A DNA stretch of 17,885 nucleotides from Lentisphaeria bacterium (GCA_007133055.1 SLNM01000108.1:1-17885), one strand, 5' to 3'; positions 7,460 to 16,252 are shown, counted from the stretch's first letter. Numbers and translations: made by a program. The notes: generated by a model not told the origin, from the letters alone.

Positions 7460-10400
7460 ATGCTTGACCAACTAAGACTACGAAGTTGTTTTCTTTATGG
7501 CTTGGTTAGTTTTTTGCTAATATTTGTTTATCTTCCCGTTCTTCGGGCTGGGGATGGCATTGGCGAAGTTGACAAGTATGCCGAGGCCCGTCGATTGTAC
7601 GAGCAGGGGGTTTTGGGCGAGTCGGCTCGCCTGCTTCGTTCTCACCTTGACACTGAACCTACCGATTTCAACGCACGCAAGTTGCTGGCCCGCATTTACC
7701 TTGACTTGGAAGACTTTTATCGTTTGCACGAGCAGGCCATTCTGCTTGTCGAGCAGCGTCCCGAGGATGGCGACGGGCAGCGGTGGCTGGAGCTGGCACG
7801 CCGGGAAATCGAGCGCCTGCGGCCGCAGAGACTGGCTGAGCTGCGGGAGGCGGTGCGGCATGATCCGGAGAATGTCGCGCTGCGAGTGCAACTGGCCGAA
7901 ATGTATGTTCGCATGGAGGAGGAGGCTCGGGCGGTCGAAGCGTTTGAAAGTGCCTACGAGCTGCGTCCGGACGACCCTGGTTTAACCCTGGCCTATGCCC
8001 GGTTTCTAGTTTCGCTGGAGCGTTTCGACCGGGCCGAGGAATTATATTTGGCCTACTTGTCGTTGCCTGAGGAACCCGACCCGCGGGTGCGCCAGGAGAT
8101 GTTCGACGTTCTGCTGGCGCCTGGCATGAGACATTTGGAGGAGGGGGAGCTTGACGATGCCATTGAGCATTACCAGCGGGTTGTCGAGCGTTATCCCGAG
8201 GAGTTGCATTTGCGTTTGCAGTATGCCCGCATGCTTTCCTGGGCCGAGATGTACGAGGAGTCGGTGGAAGTCTATGAAAGCTATCTGGAAGAAAAGGACG
8301 ACCCGCAGGTTCGTCTGGATAAGATCAGGGCAATGGCCTGGCAGGGCGCTTTCCCGGCCGCCGCCCGCCGATTGCGGGTTATGCTGGAGGAGGAGCCGGA
8401 GAATCTTGGCGCGATGAATTTGCTGGCCGACATATATCGGTGGAACGATGACATGGACATGGCCGAACGCCTTTACCGGCAGGTGCTGGAGCTGGATCCG
8501 GACAATCAGGATGCGCTCAGTGGTTTGCAGGAGCTGACTCGGATGGACGAGGTGCGCCGGGAGGAGGCGCGCCGCTACAGTATTCCCTACATGGAGGAGC
8601 TGCATCGGCAGAATCCGGACGACCCGGATGTCAGGCTGCAACTGGCCCGCCTGTACACTGCCGCCGGCCGACATCCATTGGCTCGCAGTCACTATGCTTT
8701 TTACCTTGGGCGTCGCCCCGATGAAATTCATATTCGGCGTGAGTATGCCGCTGTTCTCAGCAACATCGACGACTACGACGAGGCCATCCGCCAATTACGG
8801 ATAGTGCTGGATGATCATCCCGACGACGTTGCCAGCCGGATGCAAGTGGCCAACATGCTGATGTGGTTGAGTCGCCACCATGAAGCCGAGCGCGAGCTGC
8901 GGACTCTGCTGGAGTATATTCCGGAGAATCCGGAGGTGCATTGGAATCTCGGTCGCATCGCTCAGATTTTTGCCGATTGGGAGCCGGCTTTGGAGCATTA
9001 CCGCCGGGTTTTGGAATTGGCTCCGGAATATCGGGTGGCGGCGGCCCGGATTGTTGCGATCGAGGCGAATCCTTTTCGTCGTCTGGCCGCCAAGGAGGCG
9101 GCGGTGGAGCGAGCGCCCGACGATATTCAGGCTCGCATGGCGCTGGCCAACCTGCTGTTCGAGATGGAGCGCTATTATGAAGCTCGCATCCAGGCCGAGG
9201 CGGTGCTTGCCAGGCGGCCCCGGCATTTCGAGTCGGAGCGGCTGAAACAGCGGGCGGACAACATACTCGAGCGCCATCGGGCCAACCAAATTCGCGAGCT
9301 GCGCACGCAGTTGCGTGCGAATCCGCGCGACCTGGACCGCCATCTTGAGCTGGCCCGTCTGCTCAAGCAGGACGGTGCCTATCGCGAAGCCAAAGTTCGT
9401 TTTCGCTTGTATTTGCGTGCCTATCCCGATGACTTTGACGCGCGGCTGGAGTATGCGGAGATGCTTTCCTGGGCTCCCGAGTATCAGCATTTGGCGGCCG
9501 ATGAATATCGCGAGCTGGCGGCCATGCGCCCCGACGACTACGAGCTGCAATTGCAGAAAATTCGGATTCTAACCTGGCGTCCCGAGCACTGGCGCGAGGC
9601 GGAGGCGGAGCTTGAGGAGTTGTTGATACTGGACCCGGAAAACTGGGAGATGTACACGGCCATGGCCGAGCTGCACCGCTACCAGGGGCGCTATGCCCAG
9701 GCTCGTGAGATGTATGAAACTATCGAGCAGATTGACCCCGGCAACCCGCAGGCTCGCGAAGGCTTGGAAGAGATTGACAAGCAATTGCGGTCGCGGTTTG
9801 ACTTCACCATGGGGATGATGAGCGACAGCGACAGTTATACCGAGGCGATGATCGGAGGGCGCTACCATTCTTTCAGCCAGGACGGCACAAGATATACGGC
9901 GGGTCTGACTCTCTATAATTTCAGCCAGGGCGGTGACGGCAGTGCTTCGGCATTGATGCTGACCGGTGAAATCGCCTCGCGCCTGGCGGAGAATCTGGTG
10001 GGGTCGGCCCGGCTTGACCTGGGCGCCTACAGCATGGGCGGCTCGATTGTCTCCGGCGGCCTGCGCGGCAGTTACGCCATGGACCCGATCAACACGTTGT
10101 CTTTGGAGTATCGCGGTTACCCGGCTATTCACGAGGTGAAGACAGTTCGTTCTCTGGCCCAGGATATCAGTGTTGACAAAGTTACCTTTGCCTGGGACAG
10201 CAATGCCCCCTTGCAGGTTGCTCACAGAGGGACGCTCGAGCGTTTGTTTTTCGAGGGATATATCAGCTTTGCCTCATTCTCCGACGGTAATCAGCGGACC
10301 GCATTTTTGGTTCGGCCCTATTATCGGTTCAGAGACCGGGTTGACCGTCAGCCTGCGCTGGATGTCATGGTTGGCTGGCGTGGTTTGGCCTATACTCAGC

Positions 10401-10687
10401 AATCGGATTTCTACTGGTCACCGGTCAGCCATGCCGGTCCGATGCTGGGTGCGCGGGCGCAGGGCGGACTTGGCTGGGATATCGATTACGTAGCTGAGTT
10501 CGAGGTGTTCATCCCCGGCGGCGAGGAGGGCGGTGGTGGGACGCGGAATCTGAGTCTGAACTTGAATCGACCCGTCTCCGATAGTTGGATCGGCGCACTT
10601 AATTTTAATTTCGGACAGTCGGGGCGGGACGAGGAGGGCACCTATACCTATGCCGGAGTTATTTTTGAACTGTTGCATGAGTTCTAG
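7460..10687 (+). CDS. TPR-rich outer-membrane exopolysaccharide export porin
   Basis: The 1075-aa protein has three parts. Residues 1-30 are a signal peptide ending VLRA. Residues about 35-775 are a continuous series of tetratricopeptide repeats (roughly 18-20 units by eye, with repeated A-x2-LY-A/Y and P-x-D/N turns such as LELDPDNQDA). From about 777 (RSRFDFTMGMM) to the end come some 300 residues of alternating beta-strand sequence ending in FELLHEF with a terminal phenylalanine, as in an outer-membrane barrel. This is the layout of PgaA, PelB and BcsC, in which periplasmic TPRs bind the polymer or its modifying enzyme and a 16-strand barrel exports it. Size is between PgaA (about 800 aa) and PelB (about 1190 aa). 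Start ATG 7460 has a GGGG-containing site upstream. It leads the exopolysaccharide gene set. Confidence 0.85.
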   Translation: MLDQLRLRSCFLYGLVSFLLIFVYLPVLRAGDGIGEVDKYAEARRLYEQGVLGESARLLRSHLDTEPTDFNARKLLARIYLDLEDFYRLHEQAILLVEQRPEDGDGQRWLELARREIERLRPQRLAELREAVRHDPENVALRVQLAEMYVRMEEEARAVEAFESAYELRPDDPGLTLAYARFLVSLERFDRAEELYLAYLSLPEEPDPRVRQEMFDVLLAPGMRHLEEGELDDAIEHYQRVVERYPEELHLRLQYARMLSWAEMYEESVEVYESYLEEKDDPQVRLDKIRAMAWQGAFPAAARRLRVMLEEEPENLGAMNLLADIYRWNDDMDMAERLYRQVLELDPDNQDALSGLQELTRMDEVRREEARRYSIPYMEELHRQNPDDPDVRLQLARLYTAAGRHPLARSHYAFYLGRRPDEIHIRREYAAVLSNIDDYDEAIRQLRIVLDDHPDDVASRMQVANMLMWLSRHHEAERELRTLLEYIPENPEVHWNLGRIAQIFADWEPALEHYRRVLELAPEYRVAAARIVAIEANPFRRLAAKEAAVERAPDDIQARMALANLLFEMERYYEARIQAEAVLARRPRHFESERLKQRADNILERHRANQIRELRTQLRANPRDLDRHLELARLLKQDGAYREAKVRFRLYLRAYPDDFDARLEYAEMLSWAPEYQHLAADEYRELAAMRPDDYELQLQKIRILTWRPEHWREAEAELEELLILDPENWEMYTAMAELHRYQGRYAQAREMYETIEQIDPGNPQAREGLEEIDKQLRSRFDFTMGMMSDSDSYTEAMIGGRYHSFSQDGTRYTAGLTLYNFSQGGDGSASALMLTGEIASRLAENLVGSARLDLGAYSMGGSIVSGGLRGSYAMDPINTLSLEYRGYPAIHEVKTVRSLAQDISVDKVTFAWDSNAPLQVAHRGTLERLFFEGYISFASFSDGNQRTAFLVRPYYRFRDRVDRQPALDVMVGWRGLAYTQQSDFYWSPVSHAGPMLGARAQGGLGWDIDYVAEFEVFIPGGEEGGGGTRNLSLNLNRPVSDSWIGALNFNFGQSGRDEEGTYTYAGVIFELLHEF

Positions 10688-10772
10688 CCTGCTTGACGAA
10701 TGCGCAGTCTGAAACCTGGATGTCTTTGTCGCGAGCTTTGTAGAGTGTTGTTTATGAAATGGGAAATCGGTT

Positions 10773-10850
10773 GACGATAGCGGGCGACGATAGCGGATTA
10801 CGATTATAGAGTGCCCCAATCGTCCATCGCTCTCGTCGTCCGCTATCGTC
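10773..10850. repeat. Long imperfect hairpin between export porin and deacetylase genes
   Basis: Arms 10773-10804 and 10819-10850 (32 nt each, 26 of 32 complementary) surround a 14-nt loop. Both arms begin with GACGATAGCGG. The left arm resembles the reverse complement of 6965-6994 in the MITE-like element, so it probably derives from the same repeat family. It fills most of the 226-bp gap between two genes of the locus; T-rich runs (10867-10882) follow, so it might also attenuate transcription. I see no convincing promoter in this gap. Confidence 0.6.
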
Positions 10851-10913
10851 GGCCGAACGGGACAAGTTTTTTTGTTTTTTTTAGTGAACATTAAAAAAGG
10901 ATGGTTTTCAACC

Positions 10914-12716
10914 ATGAAAAGCGCGTATGTAAAGCAGTTGTCATCGCCGGGGTTGGCCATGTTCATGGTCTGGCTGGCGCTGATTCTGTGCATGGCTGTT
11001 TGGGGTCCATCGGCTCGGGCGATCAGCCGGGTGGCCATACTGGATTCTCGACTGGGCTCATTGCTGGCCGCTGACCAGAGGGTTGACGAGGATGAGGCAT
11101 GGCGCGAGCGACCGTTGCTGTGGCAGAACCTGCTGCGCGGATTATTCGACCATGTCGACGTGGTGTCCGGTGAAAGGCTGGAGGGGGATGCATTGCAGGG
11201 CTACGATCTTTTGGTAGTGCCCGACACTTCGTTGCTGACCCCGCAGCAGAAGGAAGTGGTGCTGGGGTTTCTGCGCCGCGGCAACTCAGTCATCCTGACC
11301 GCGCGCAGCGGTGCCGAATCGACCAGCGAGCGTGATCCCGACAGCCTGGCCCGGGCTTTGTCTTTGACTTATCATCCGGTCGAGCCGTCCGGTGCCAGTT
11401 CTTCGATTTCCTGGTGGGTAGTTATGGATCAGCCTTCCTATCTGTCGGCGGGGATACCCGTTTTGCAGCATCTGGCGGTTGAGGCGCCGTTGCCGGTTGC
11501 CGCCTCCGGCTCTGCCCGGTCGCTGGCATTCTGGATGGAGACCGGGGAATCAGATGAAGACTTTGGCAGTGGCGCCGCCCGCTCCGCCATACGCTACGGC
11601 AGGTTCGGGGAAGGTCGTTTTCTGTGGCTTGGATTCACCATTGACGGGGTGGGCGGGGATTTGGCCACCAGTCATGCATTTCATCAGTTGCTGAGCAATG
11701 CCACCAGTTGGTTTCGCGGCCAGGCGGTGGTCGAGATGGGCAACTGGCCCCATCCCCATCAGGCCGCGGTGATTTTTTCGATGGATACCGAGACCGCCTT
11801 CGGCAACCTATATGAAGTCAACGCCCTTGAAAACCTTGATTATATCACCTACTTTCTACTTACCGACGCGGCTGGCCTGTACACGCATCTTTTACGTGAA
11901 ATAGCCAGTCGGCGCCGGGAGGGAACTGCCACCGCCGAGCTGGCGGTACACGGGGACAACCATGATGTTTTCAGAGGCGAGTCGCGGTCGGTGCAGACTG
12001 CCCGGCTGCGGCGAACCCGGCATTATATCGAGGAGGAGACGGGGATGCGTCCGGTTGGCTTCAGGCCGCCCGAGGAGGCATACGACTACGCCACCTTGCA
12101 GAGCCTGGTCGATACTGGGTTCACATATATTTTTGCCGACGACAATCCGATACGCAATACGCCGCGGGTAATCGAGGTGGAGAACCAGCGGCTGGTTCAG
12201 TTCCCCATGCTTAATCTGGACGACATAAAAACCATCGTGCTCAACGACTGGCCTGAACCCGAGGAGGTGCTCGATGTATATTTGCGGGATATGGGGCAGA
12301 TTTTCAGCCGGGAAGGCTTGTACATGGCCAATTTGCACACGCATGTGCTTGCCGGCCCCAACTACATAGGGGTATTGAGAGATCTCGTAGACTACACGGT
12401 GGCGCAGGGAGTCTGGCAGACCAACTGCCGGCAAATGGTGGACTGGTGGCTGCGGCGGGGTGCGGTTGATCTGGGTGTTCGGGAAACCCGCGATGGCACT
12501 CTGCGTTTCCGGGTGGTCAACGATGGTATCGAGATGATCGAGAATTTAAGCTTGTCTCTGTGGCTTCCCGAGGACGCCCGGCAGGTGCGTCTGGAGGTGA
12601 TGCCGGCACAAAGAAGAATTGTCGACTATCGTCAGGACGGCAACCGGATTATCTATTCGGTGCCGGTTCTGATGGCGGGCGACGGACAGGAATATCGTCT
12701 GACATGGCAAAGATAA
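10914..12716 (+). CDS. Exported NodB-type polysaccharide deacetylase with N-terminal GATase-like domain
   Basis: The 600-aa protein starts with a signal peptide or anchor (hydrophobic to about residue 33, then PSARA). Residues about 38-280 resemble a class I amidotransferase/ThuA-like fold (VAILDSR, later YDLLVVPDTSLLTPQQ and GNSVILTARSG), without its catalytic cysteine being evident. Residues about 285-510 are a NodB/CE4 domain: D291-T-E293 (motif 1, catalytic Asp with Glu in place of the usual second Asp), H346-x3-H350 (metal ligands), R384-P-P-E (motif 3) and L-H475-T-H477 (motif 5). The last ~80 residues look like a beta domain. It probably removes acetyl groups from a periplasmic polymer, as PgaB or PelA do. 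Start: ATG 10914 fits the signal peptide; the earlier in-frame TTG and GTG codons lack support. Its end overlaps the glycosyltransferase start by 13 nt. Confidence 0.85.
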   Translation: MKSAYVKQLSSPGLAMFMVWLALILCMAVWGPSARAISRVAILDSRLGSLLAADQRVDEDEAWRERPLLWQNLLRGLFDHVDVVSGERLEGDALQGYDLLVVPDTSLLTPQQKEVVLGFLRRGNSVILTARSGAESTSERDPDSLARALSLTYHPVEPSGASSSISWWVVMDQPSYLSAGIPVLQHLAVEAPLPVAASGSARSLAFWMETGESDEDFGSGAARSAIRYGRFGEGRFLWLGFTIDGVGGDLATSHAFHQLLSNATSWFRGQAVVEMGNWPHPHQAAVIFSMDTETAFGNLYEVNALENLDYITYFLLTDAAGLYTHLLREIASRRREGTATAELAVHGDNHDVFRGESRSVQTARLRRTRHYIEEETGMRPVGFRPPEEAYDYATLQSLVDTGFTYIFADDNPIRNTPRVIEVENQRLVQFPMLNLDDIKTIVLNDWPEPEEVLDVYLRDMGQIFSREGLYMANLHTHVLAGPNYIGVLRDLVDYTVAQGVWQTNCRQMVDWWLRRGAVDLGVRETRDGTLRFRVVNDGIEMIENLSLSLWLPEDARQVRLEVMPAQRRIVDYRQDGNRIIYSVPVLMAGDGQEYRLTWQR

Positions 12717-14062
12717 GAACCAAAGACTGGCTGTATTTGTTCGCCTTGCTGGCGCTGGGTCTGTTCCTGACCGGGTGGACTATCGTGGCCTATGTCATGC
12801 TGCTGATCAATGTTCGCGACATAGCCTCGATCTTCGTCAATGTCTCGACCACCATTCTGATTTTGTTTTTGGTGGTTCTGATGATGCGATACCTGCTGCT
12901 GCTGTGGGCGTCCTATCGCCAGCATCGCGAGTCTATTAGCTTCTCCGACCGGGAGCGGGCGGATTTCACTCCGACAGTCAGTGTGCTGGTGCCTGCCTAC
13001 AATGAGGGGCCGGGCATTGAGGGAGCCATTCAGTCCTTGCTTGACCTGGATTATCCTGAGTATGAAGTTGTGGTAATCAACGACGGCTCGGCCGACGACA
13101 CTTTCGAGCGGGCGCAAAAGTGGGCTGGGCGGCATGAGCGCGTCAATGTGGTGGTCTTGGACACCGGGCGCAATGTTGGCAAGGCCGAGGCATTGAATTT
13201 GGGCATTGCCAGATCACGCGGTGAAATCGTGGTCTGCATGGACGCCGATTCACGCCTGGAGCCGCAGTCGATTCGCCGCGGGGTCGCGCACTTTCTCGAT
13301 CCCGAAGTGTCGGCGGTAGCGGGCAATGTCAAGGTGGTCAATCGCAACAGCATGCTGACCCGGATGCAGGCGCTGGAATATCTCGAGGGTCTGAATCTGG
13401 TGCGTCGGGCTCAGGGTTATTTTCAGTGTGTCAACATTATACCCGGCCCGATGGGATTTTTTCGCCGCCATGTTCTTCAGGAAATTGGCGGCTATGAAAG
13501 CGACACATTTGCCGAGGACTGCGATCTGACGGTCAAGCTGCTCTCTCTCAACAAGCGCATCAACTACGAGCCTGAAGCGATTTCCTGGACCGAGGCGCCG
13601 GAGACCATTGGCGGTCTGATTACCCAGCGCTACCGCTGGACCCGCGGCATCCTGCAGTCGATTCGCAAGCACAAGTACGATTTGTTCCACGTGCGCCGGG
13701 CCGGCTTTATCAATTCCATTGTTCTGTGGTATATGCTGTTCGAGGCTATTGCCTGGCCGATGATGAATATTTTCGGCAACATTTTCTTTCTGGCGGTCAC
13801 CGCCTGGTACGGGGCGGTTCATCTGCTGATCCTATGGTGGATGATACTGCTGCTGCTGGACATGATTGCCGCCCTGCACACGGTGTCAATGGAGGAGGAG
13901 GAGCTGTCGTTGGTATTTTACTCGATACCGTACCGGCTGTTTTTTATTTTTGCGGTCGACGTAGCCAAGATGTTGTCCACCCTGGAGGAGTTTTTCGGGG
14001 TTAGGATGACTTGGGGGCACGTCGAGCGGCGTGGACGAATCATGCAAAAGGAGACCGGATAG
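12704..14062 (+). CDS. Processive family 2 glycosyltransferase (PgaC/IcaA-like synthase)
   Basis: The 452-aa inner-membrane enzyme has two N-terminal helices (about 9-65), a cytoplasmic GT-A domain and four or so C-terminal helices. All processive synthase motifs are present: VLVPAYNEG, D127 in INDGS, D180-A-D182 (metal binding), E271-D272 in TFAEDCDLT (catalytic base region) and Q308-RYR-W312. This pattern is shared with PgaC, IcaA, hyaluronan and cellulose synthases; overall layout is closest to PgaC, so an N-acetylhexosamine polymer is a reasonable guess, supported by adjacent deacetylases. No PilZ domain is attached. The ATG at 12704 overlaps the deacetylase end, implying translational coupling; longer in-frame starts would lie deep inside that gene and give a non-membrane leader. 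Confidence 0.9.
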   Translation: MAKIRTKDWLYLFALLALGLFLTGWTIVAYVMLLINVRDIASIFVNVSTTILILFLVVLMMRYLLLLWASYRQHRESISFSDRERADFTPTVSVLVPAYNEGPGIEGAIQSLLDLDYPEYEVVVINDGSADDTFERAQKWAGRHERVNVVVLDTGRNVGKAEALNLGIARSRGEIVVCMDADSRLEPQSIRRGVAHFLDPEVSAVAGNVKVVNRNSMLTRMQALEYLEGLNLVRRAQGYFQCVNIIPGPMGFFRRHVLQEIGGYESDTFAEDCDLTVKLLSLNKRINYEPEAISWTEAPETIGGLITQRYRWTRGILQSIRKHKYDLFHVRRAGFINSIVLWYMLFEAIAWPMMNIFGNIFFLAVTAWYGAVHLLILWWMILLLLDMIAALHTVSMEEEELSLVFYSIPYRLFFIFAVDVAKMLSTLEEFFGVRMTWGHVERRGRIMQKETG

Positions 14063-14063
14063 C

Positions 14064-14360
14064 ATGGAACTGGTAACCATTCTGGCAACTGTTATTTTGC
14101 TGGCGACCCTAATCACTTTATTCTTTTCGTTTGCGGCCTATTTCATCACGCGTGCCAAGAAGTTGCGCAGTGGCGGCGGCGACCGACCGTCATCGGAGTC
14201 AGGAGAGGGGGGCGAGGGCGGTTCTGTTCGGCTTACGCCTGCCCAGCGTGGTCGGGAGCTGTTTGAGCGCTACACTCCGGGGCAGTCGGAGTCGAAGTGG
14301 CAGGCACCAACCTCCTCGGCTTCAAACGAGCCGGCGGAAGAGGACGATCAATGGATGTAA
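14064..14360 (+). CDS. Small single-span membrane protein of the exopolysaccharide locus
   Basis: The 98-aa product has one transmembrane helix at about residues 4-28 (TILATVILLATLITLFFSFAA), a basic stop-transfer patch (RAKKLR) and a low-complexity, acidic, probably cytoplasmic tail rich in Gly, Ser and Glu. The tail includes an RELFERYTPGQ segment. ATG 14064 lies 1 nt after the glycosyltransferase stop and has AGGAG about 10 nt upstream; its stop overlaps the next start by 10 nt. Position suggests an accessory partner of the synthase, analogous to PgaD, but PgaD has two helices and I see no sequence likeness. Function is inferred only from context. Confidence 0.7.
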   Translation: MELVTILATVILLATLITLFFSFAAYFITRAKKLRSGGGDRPSSESGEGGEGGSVRLTPAQRGRELFERYTPGQSESKWQAPTSSASNEPAEEDDQWM

Positions 14361-16252
14361 GGACACGAAAGGTTCGGGTCACTTTTCTGTATCTGTTTCT
14401 GATCGGCATGTTGATCATTGCCGCCTCACTGGTTGCCCACCGCCTGGTCAGCCAGGAAATGCTGCGCCAGGACGGCAGTCTTCGGGGGATGTTCGAGTGG
14501 CTCCCATTCGTCAGCTCACGTCGGGTGCCCGGAGTGCGGGTGGCCATACTACGTTCCGAGCAGACGGCCAGGTTTTTGGTCGGGATGGCGGTGGCCGAGG
14601 ACAGGGACGGCGAGGAAACGCGGATTGCCTACCAGTCCATCGCCGATTTTTGGCAGAGCTACTTCAGGCGCCGTCAGATAGAGGCGGAAATAATCTCGGA
14701 CCACGACCTGGAGATTGGTTTAAACCGGTTCAATTTGTTGATTGTGCCGATGGCTCACTGTCTTTCCGAGAGCCAGATACAGGGGGTCAAAGATTTTCTC
14801 AGCCAGAGACGAGGGGTTATTCTGACCCATATAAGCGGCAACCGCGATGCCGACGGGGTTGAGCGGGACTGGTCTCTGACCGGGGACGTGGTCGGCGGCA
14901 CCCCATACTTTCTGCCGCTCAGGGATGACCGTCCCCAGCGCCTGCAACTGCTTGCCGAAATCCCGATTACACTTAACGCCCCGACTGCTTTCGAGCTTAT
15001 GGTTCATGGCTACAATCAGTTGATTGGCATGAACTTGCGGGAGAGCAGAGGGCACGCCGCAGGTCTCTGGGCGGATGGCGGGCGGGTTTTGCCGGGCGGG
15101 CCGTTCGAGGAGCATGCTGGGATGGTCCAAGGCTATTATCTTGGAGGTCGGTTCGCGTGGTTCGGCTTCGACGCCCAATCGGTGGACTCACCGTCGGAAA
15201 TGTGGCAGACCTTCGGCACCGTCATGGATGATGCGATCGACTGGGCGACTCATCGCACGGTCATCGGCAAGGCACCCTGGCCCGAGCATCGGGCTGCTGT
15301 CACTTTCGCAATCGATCCTCGGCAGGATTTCGTGCGAGCAGCGGAATTGCAGAGAGCTATGACCAGGCGTGGGGTCAGGCCCGGCTTTTTTGTCAACGCT
15401 CGCCAGGCCGCGATCAATCGCATGATTCTTGCTGAGATTGCTCCTTACGTTGAGTTTGCCCTCCAGCTTGATCTTCCGAATCCGGAGCTGCTGGAGTCAG
15501 GCCAGAGCCGCAACCTGGAAGCGCTTATTCGAACCCAGGTGAACGAGCTGAACGAGTACATGGATGCGCCCTTTGTTGGTTTCAGTCTGCCGGAGGCCGG
15601 GCGGTTGGACATTGATCGGCTGGCCCGGCTTGGCTTTGAATATATCTGGATCGACGAGGAGCGCAGGTTGTCGCCGAAGTATTCGCATTTGACCATGCAA
15701 CCTTTGTTCAGTCGTCGCCGGGCGCCGGTGCTGATCTATGAGAATTGGCTCGGGCGTAGGGAGGGACGGGATGATGCGGAGGCAGGCCGCCCGGAGCAGG
15801 TAGTGGAGGCGATGCGGAGTGAGCTTCGGCGGAAAGTGCGCCTGGGTGGAGTTTACACCATCAAACTGCGTTCTGACAGGCATGGCTCCCCGACCTACGT
15901 TTCCCTGCTTGACCGCTGGCTGTCGGAGCTGCCGCGCGAGCAAGTTTGGGTGGCCGCCCCCGGCGAGATCGCGAGCTGGTGGCGCATGCACGAGAACCTT
16001 AAGTTGGACATGCTTGAAACCGCCCCCGGTCGAATGACCCTGAAGATTTCCAATGAGGGTAGGGACGCGGTGCCGCGGTTCCGAGTCTTTATCTATCCGT
16101 CCCGACTGCCCGACAATGTCGTTATTCGGGCCGAACGCATTTATGTGCCGATCCCCGACTATCGTTTGGAGCGGGAATTGGAGCGGGTGGAGTTGGTGGT
16201 CGAACGCATGGGGGGGCGGGAAAACCGTACCTATTATATTGACTTTGAGTGA
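14351..16252 (+). CDS. Catalytically degenerate deacetylase-like paralogue (pseudoenzyme)
   Basis: The 633-aa protein is anchored by an N-terminal helix (about residues 11-33). It repeats the architecture of the upstream deacetylase: a GATase-like domain (VRVAILRSEQ, FNLLIVPMAHCLSESQIQ, GVILTHISGN), then a NodB-like domain and a C-terminal beta region ending TYYIDFE. The NodB domain aligns well with its neighbour, yet key residues are gone: motif 1 is D322-P-R instead of D-T-E, the HGDNH metal motif is replaced by LQLDLPN, motif 3 Arg is S412 (VGFSLPEAG against VGFRPPEEA), and LHTH is LRSD (507-509). It therefore should not bind metal or deacetylate; polymer binding or a scaffold/regulatory role is likely. 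ATG 14351 has AGGA 6 nt upstream; the frame's earlier ATG lies inside the preceding gene. Confidence 0.8.
   Translation: MDVRTRKVRVTFLYLFLIGMLIIAASLVAHRLVSQEMLRQDGSLRGMFEWLPFVSSRRVPGVRVAILRSEQTARFLVGMAVAEDRDGEETRIAYQSIADFWQSYFRRRQIEAEIISDHDLEIGLNRFNLLIVPMAHCLSESQIQGVKDFLSQRRGVILTHISGNRDADGVERDWSLTGDVVGGTPYFLPLRDDRPQRLQLLAEIPITLNAPTAFELMVHGYNQLIGMNLRESRGHAAGLWADGGRVLPGGPFEEHAGMVQGYYLGGRFAWFGFDAQSVDSPSEMWQTFGTVMDDAIDWATHRTVIGKAPWPEHRAAVTFAIDPRQDFVRAAELQRAMTRRGVRPGFFVNARQAAINRMILAEIAPYVEFALQLDLPNPELLESGQSRNLEALIRTQVNELNEYMDAPFVGFSLPEAGRLDIDRLARLGFEYIWIDEERRLSPKYSHLTMQPLFSRRRAPVLIYENWLGRREGRDDAEAGRPEQVVEAMRSELRRKVRLGGVYTIKLRSDRHGSPTYVSLLDRWLSELPREQVWVAAPGEIASWWRMHENLKLDMLETAPGRMTLKISNEGRDAVPRFRVFIYPSRLPDNVVIRAERIYVPIPDYRLERELERVELVVERMGGRENRTYYIDFE

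Noticed and set aside
8042..9550. Two long minus-strand open frames under the TPR region
   Set aside because: They mirror the biased codon use of the Leu/Glu/Arg-rich TPR gene; no ribosome-binding site or recognisable domain.
10872..10913. Upstream TTG/GTG starts for the deacetylase
   Set aside because: They fall in T-rich sequence without a ribosome-binding site and would add residues before a well-formed signal peptide.
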